Positions 62,193 through 64,000 of a stretch of 64,000 nt of DNA are shown here, one piece after another. This DNA is from Thermococcus eurythermalis (GTDB taxonomy: Archaea; Methanobacteriota_B; Thermococci; Thermococcales; Thermococcaceae). The stretch covers positions 1,364,001 through 1,428,000 of the forward strand of contig NZ_CP008887.1 of assembly GCF_000769655.1 (NCBI RefSeq), in the 5' to 3' direction. The notes beneath the pieces were generated by a model, which worked only from the letters and a program-made list of their open reading frames with translations, made no database searches and was not told the DNA's origin. Numbering within the stretch: the stretch's first letter is position 1; each line of letters opens with the position of its first letter. The translations under genes and the position numbers were made by a program.

Positions 62193-62730
62193 CAGCGCCT
62201 ACAAGTCCAGAATCCTCAGGGGGGATAAAGTCACGACAATACGATATGGCCTCTACGAGGCGGAGCCGGGCAGTGAGGTCTATCTCGTGATAACCCCCAG
62301 CGATACTGCGGTAGCGAAGGTAAGGATAACCCGCGTCGAGAGAAAGAAGGTGAAGGAGCTCACCAACGAAGACGCAAAGCTCGACGGCTTTTCCGACGTT
62401 AGAGAGCTCCTACGTGAACTGAACAGGATTTACGGGGAGCTCTACGGGGACGACGAGGTAACGATTATAGGGTTTGAGGTCATCAAGCGCTTTGAGGACG
62501 GGATTCCCCTCAAGTGGCTCAAGGGCCTCAACTACCGCGAGCCGGAGGAAATAGCGAGGCTCTACCTAGAAAACCAGGACAGGCTCAACTTCAACCGCGA
62601 GACCGACTTCATAATGCGCCGCATCTACAACGAGGGGCTCGGGAGAGCGGTCAGAACCTTCGGGCCCAAGAAAGTCCAGGGGGCGCTCCTCAAGGTCTAC
62701 CACGGCCTCTACGGGGCGGGACTGATTTAG
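62149..62730 (+). CDS. ASCH-domain RNA-binding-like protein
   Basis: The 193-residue protein starts inside the HAD gene (ATG 62149). Residues 1-110 fit the ASCH fold: [20 protein letters not shown] (Gly-Lys loop), strands [17 protein letters not shown], and [15 protein letters not shown]. The remaining part is helical ([20 protein letters not shown]). ASCH domains resemble PUA and are suspected to bind RNA or nucleosides. The long overlap implies coupled translation with the HAD protein. Confidence 0.85.
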   Translation: MRRKSVRIRKFMLIDSAYKSRILRGDKVTTIRYGLYEAEPGSEVYLVITPSDTAVAKVRITRVERKKVKELTNEDAKLDGFSDVRELLRELNRIYGELYGDDEVTIIGFEVIKRFEDGIPLKWLKGLNYREPEEIARLYLENQDRLNFNRETDFIMRRIYNEGLGRAVRTFGPKKVQGALLKVYHGLYGAGLI

Positions 62731-62773
62731 GGCAGGAAAAGCTTTTTTACGGCTTCTTCCTTCTTTAGACGCA

Positions 62774-63403
62774 ATGAAAAAAAGCAAGTTTGACACCCGG
62801 TTTACAGCACTCACCGCGGGGGTTTTCTTTGTCCTGACCCTCCAGACGACGGGGCTACTCCGTGGGATAAACGAACTTGTCAATTCACGGCTTCCCCTCC
62901 TCGATACCCCTTTGATGAACTTCCTCACGTGGCTTGGTGATGGCCTCTTTCTCGTCCTCTTCGTGATTTTTGCGGTTCTGCACGACTGGAAAAGAGAAAG
63001 ACGGCTTTCTGACAGAACCCTGGCCTTTGTAGCGTCGGCAGTGGTTGGACTTGCGGTGGTCGGGGTGCTGAAGTTCGCCTTCGCCGAACCGAGGCCGAGG
63101 CCACTCCCCGGAGCGCACGCACTTAGCGCCGGGGCCTTTCCCTCGGGGCATACCTTCAGGGCTTCGATAATAGCGGGCTACGTGGCCGACCGCTGGAAAA
63201 GGTTTGCCCCATTTGCATGGGCCTACGCAGTAGGAATAGCCCTCACAAGGCTGTTTCTTCACTACCACTGGCTTGGCGACGTCTTTTTCAGCCTCATCTT
63301 CGCCCCCTGGCTCTACCGCCTGTTAATTCTGACAGAGGACATCTGGCTTCCTTTTGCGAGAAGAATACTCGAAAAGTTCAAGGTGGGGGTCGTTGAGGTA
63401 TGA
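62774..63403 (+). CDS. PAP2-family membrane phosphatase
   Basis: The 209-residue protein has five to six TM segments and the three PAP2 motifs: KFAFAEPRPRP (about 98-108), FPSGHTFRAS (about 123-132) and RLFLHYHWLGDV (about 158-169). It would dephosphorylate a lipid phosphate, for example a polyprenyl pyrophosphate. That makes it a possible functional partner of the altered UppP-like protein at 12493, though not linked. It overlaps the next gene by four bases. Confidence 0.9.
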   Translation: MKKSKFDTRFTALTAGVFFVLTLQTTGLLRGINELVNSRLPLLDTPLMNFLTWLGDGLFLVLFVIFAVLHDWKRERRLSDRTLAFVASAVVGLAVVGVLKFAFAEPRPRPLPGAHALSAGAFPSGHTFRASIIAGYVADRWKRFAPFAWAYAVGIALTRLFLHYHWLGDVFFSLIFAPWLYRLLILTEDIWLPFARRILEKFKVGVVEV

Positions 63404-63861
63404 ACGGCATCATCGAGGTCTTTCTGCTCTCGCTCGTCCCGACGTTCGAGGGGCGCTACGCCATAGTCTACGGCATCGGCGGGGGTTATCCCCTATGGGA
63501 GACGCTTTTGACGGCTGCCCTGGGTGTTTTGCTCCTCTCAATTGCCCTTCCAGCAGCCCTGCCGTACATAGACAGGATTATGCTGTGGCTGGAGAATACC
63601 CCCTTGAAGAAGCTCGCGCGCCTGTATCTCTACTACGTCGAGCGCGTGAGAAAGAAGGCCCGCCCCTACGTTGAGAAGTGGGGTTTCCTTGGACTGATAG
63701 TGTTTGTCGCGATACCCCTGCCAGGGACGGGAATATGGACGGGTAGCCTCGCGGCTTACCTCCTGGGAATCGGGAAGAAGCAGACGGTTCCCGCCCTGGT
63801 ACTCGGAGGACTCCTCAGTATGGCGATAACGGTACTCCCCGCGCTGGGGCTGTTTGGATAA
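63400..63861 (+). CDS. small multidrug export family protein (COG2426)
   Basis: The 153-residue protein overlaps the PAP2 stop. It begins MNGIIEVFLLSLVPTFEGRYAI, with the family motif (LSLVPTFEGRYAI), has about four TM segments and an amphipathic basic stretch (LYLYYVERVRKKARPYVEK), then VAIPLPGTGIWTGSLAAYLLG. Family members are annotated as small multidrug exporters on weak evidence; a DedA-like lipid function is also possible. Confidence 0.85.
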   Translation: MNGIIEVFLLSLVPTFEGRYAIVYGIGGGYPLWETLLTAALGVLLLSIALPAALPYIDRIMLWLENTPLKKLARLYLYYVERVRKKARPYVEKWGFLGLIVFVAIPLPGTGIWTGSLAAYLLGIGKKQTVPALVLGGLLSMAITVLPALGLFG

Positions 63862-63939
63862 GGCAAAAAGGAAAGACTCAGGCGGGCTTCAACATACTAG
63901 CCTTCCTTGATGTCCACACCTTTTGGAGCTCAAATGTGC

Positions 63940-64000
63940 TTAGACCTCAAGCCTCCCAAGTTCCTTCTCAATGAGCCTCCACTGCTTCTCCAAGTACGTG
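63940..64000 (-). CDS. C-terminal end of an unidentified gene (truncated by window)
   Basis: On the minus strand a frame enters from the window edge and reads TYLEKQWRLIEKELGRLEV before TAA at 63940-63942. The helical, charged end looks coding, but 20 codons do not identify a family. Confidence 0.4.
   Translation of the reverse strand, partial: TYLEKQWRLIEKELGRLEV

Overview
The window is hyperthermophilic euryarchaeal chromosome, almost certainly a Thermococcus (Thermococcales). The reasons are archaeal information-processing genes (L35Ae, L37e, S8e, an Sm-like protein, Trm1, archaeosine TgtA, KEOPS kinase Bud32, thermosome, Lhr helicase), purine-rich coding strands, TTTAAA-type TATA boxes, strong GGAGGTGA ribosome sites, GTG/TTG starts and tightly overlapping operons. 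Most genes match well-known Thermococcales families.

Bases 1 to about 8823 are the right end of an integrated virus. It holds an A32/HerA-type packaging ATPase (cut by the window edge), a beta-rich protein that I read as a double-jelly-roll major capsid protein, a chain of overlapping small membrane, coiled-coil and beta-rich genes, a carbohydrate-binding-like candidate attachment protein, two PIN-type toxin-antitoxin modules on either side of the structural genes, and a tyrosine integrase. The content resembles the TKV4/MVV type of euryarchaeal provirus of the PRD1-adenovirus lineage. The integrase reading frame starts where a tRNA-Ser(CGA) 5' half stops in its anticodon loop, so the integration junction can be placed to the base.

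Bases 8900 to 20100 carry housekeeping genes: a CBS-domain protein with a ribosome-hibernation-factor-like tail, an operon of a UppP-like phosphatase, a sugar nucleotidyltransferase and a DUF835 membrane protein, a metallo-beta-lactamase-fold enzyme, NOG1-like GTPase, S8e, CTP synthase, UPF0212 and DUF357. Bases 20100 to 21880 form an AT-rich, gene-poor island ending at the 3' end of a tRNA-Val(TAC) gene. It holds a DUF4352 lipoprotein behind a doubled promoter/operator, a run of hairpins and a small membrane protein. Bases 22000 to 45500 are again core genome: TgtA, PiT phosphate permease, glycosyltransferase, Lhr, prolidase, Trm1, rubrerythrin-VIT1, VapBC, MATE, GlyRS, deoxyhypusine synthase, and a four-gene operon of SDR, cysteine hydrolase, FAD oxidoreductase and an RlmN/Cfr-like radical SAM protein.

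The most unusual locus is 46560 to 51144. A 31-residue precursor peptide ending in a CCC-containing core, a radical SAM/SPASM maturase (broken by one lost base) and an ABC exporter form a RiPP cassette. It lies between an intact htpX-type protease gene and a deleted remnant of the same htpX subtype, with a third htpX beyond. The remnant and the intact copy are direct repeats bracketing the cassette.

Bases 51250 to 64000 hold the thermosome, Bud32, a methyl-accepting protein, a MutS-family ATPase, a DUF72 protein, a frameshifted glyoxylate reductase, a second aromatic-type permease, Sir2 and a run of overlapping genes (DUF3783, HAD, ASCH, PAP2, small multidrug export). The window ends inside a minus-strand gene.
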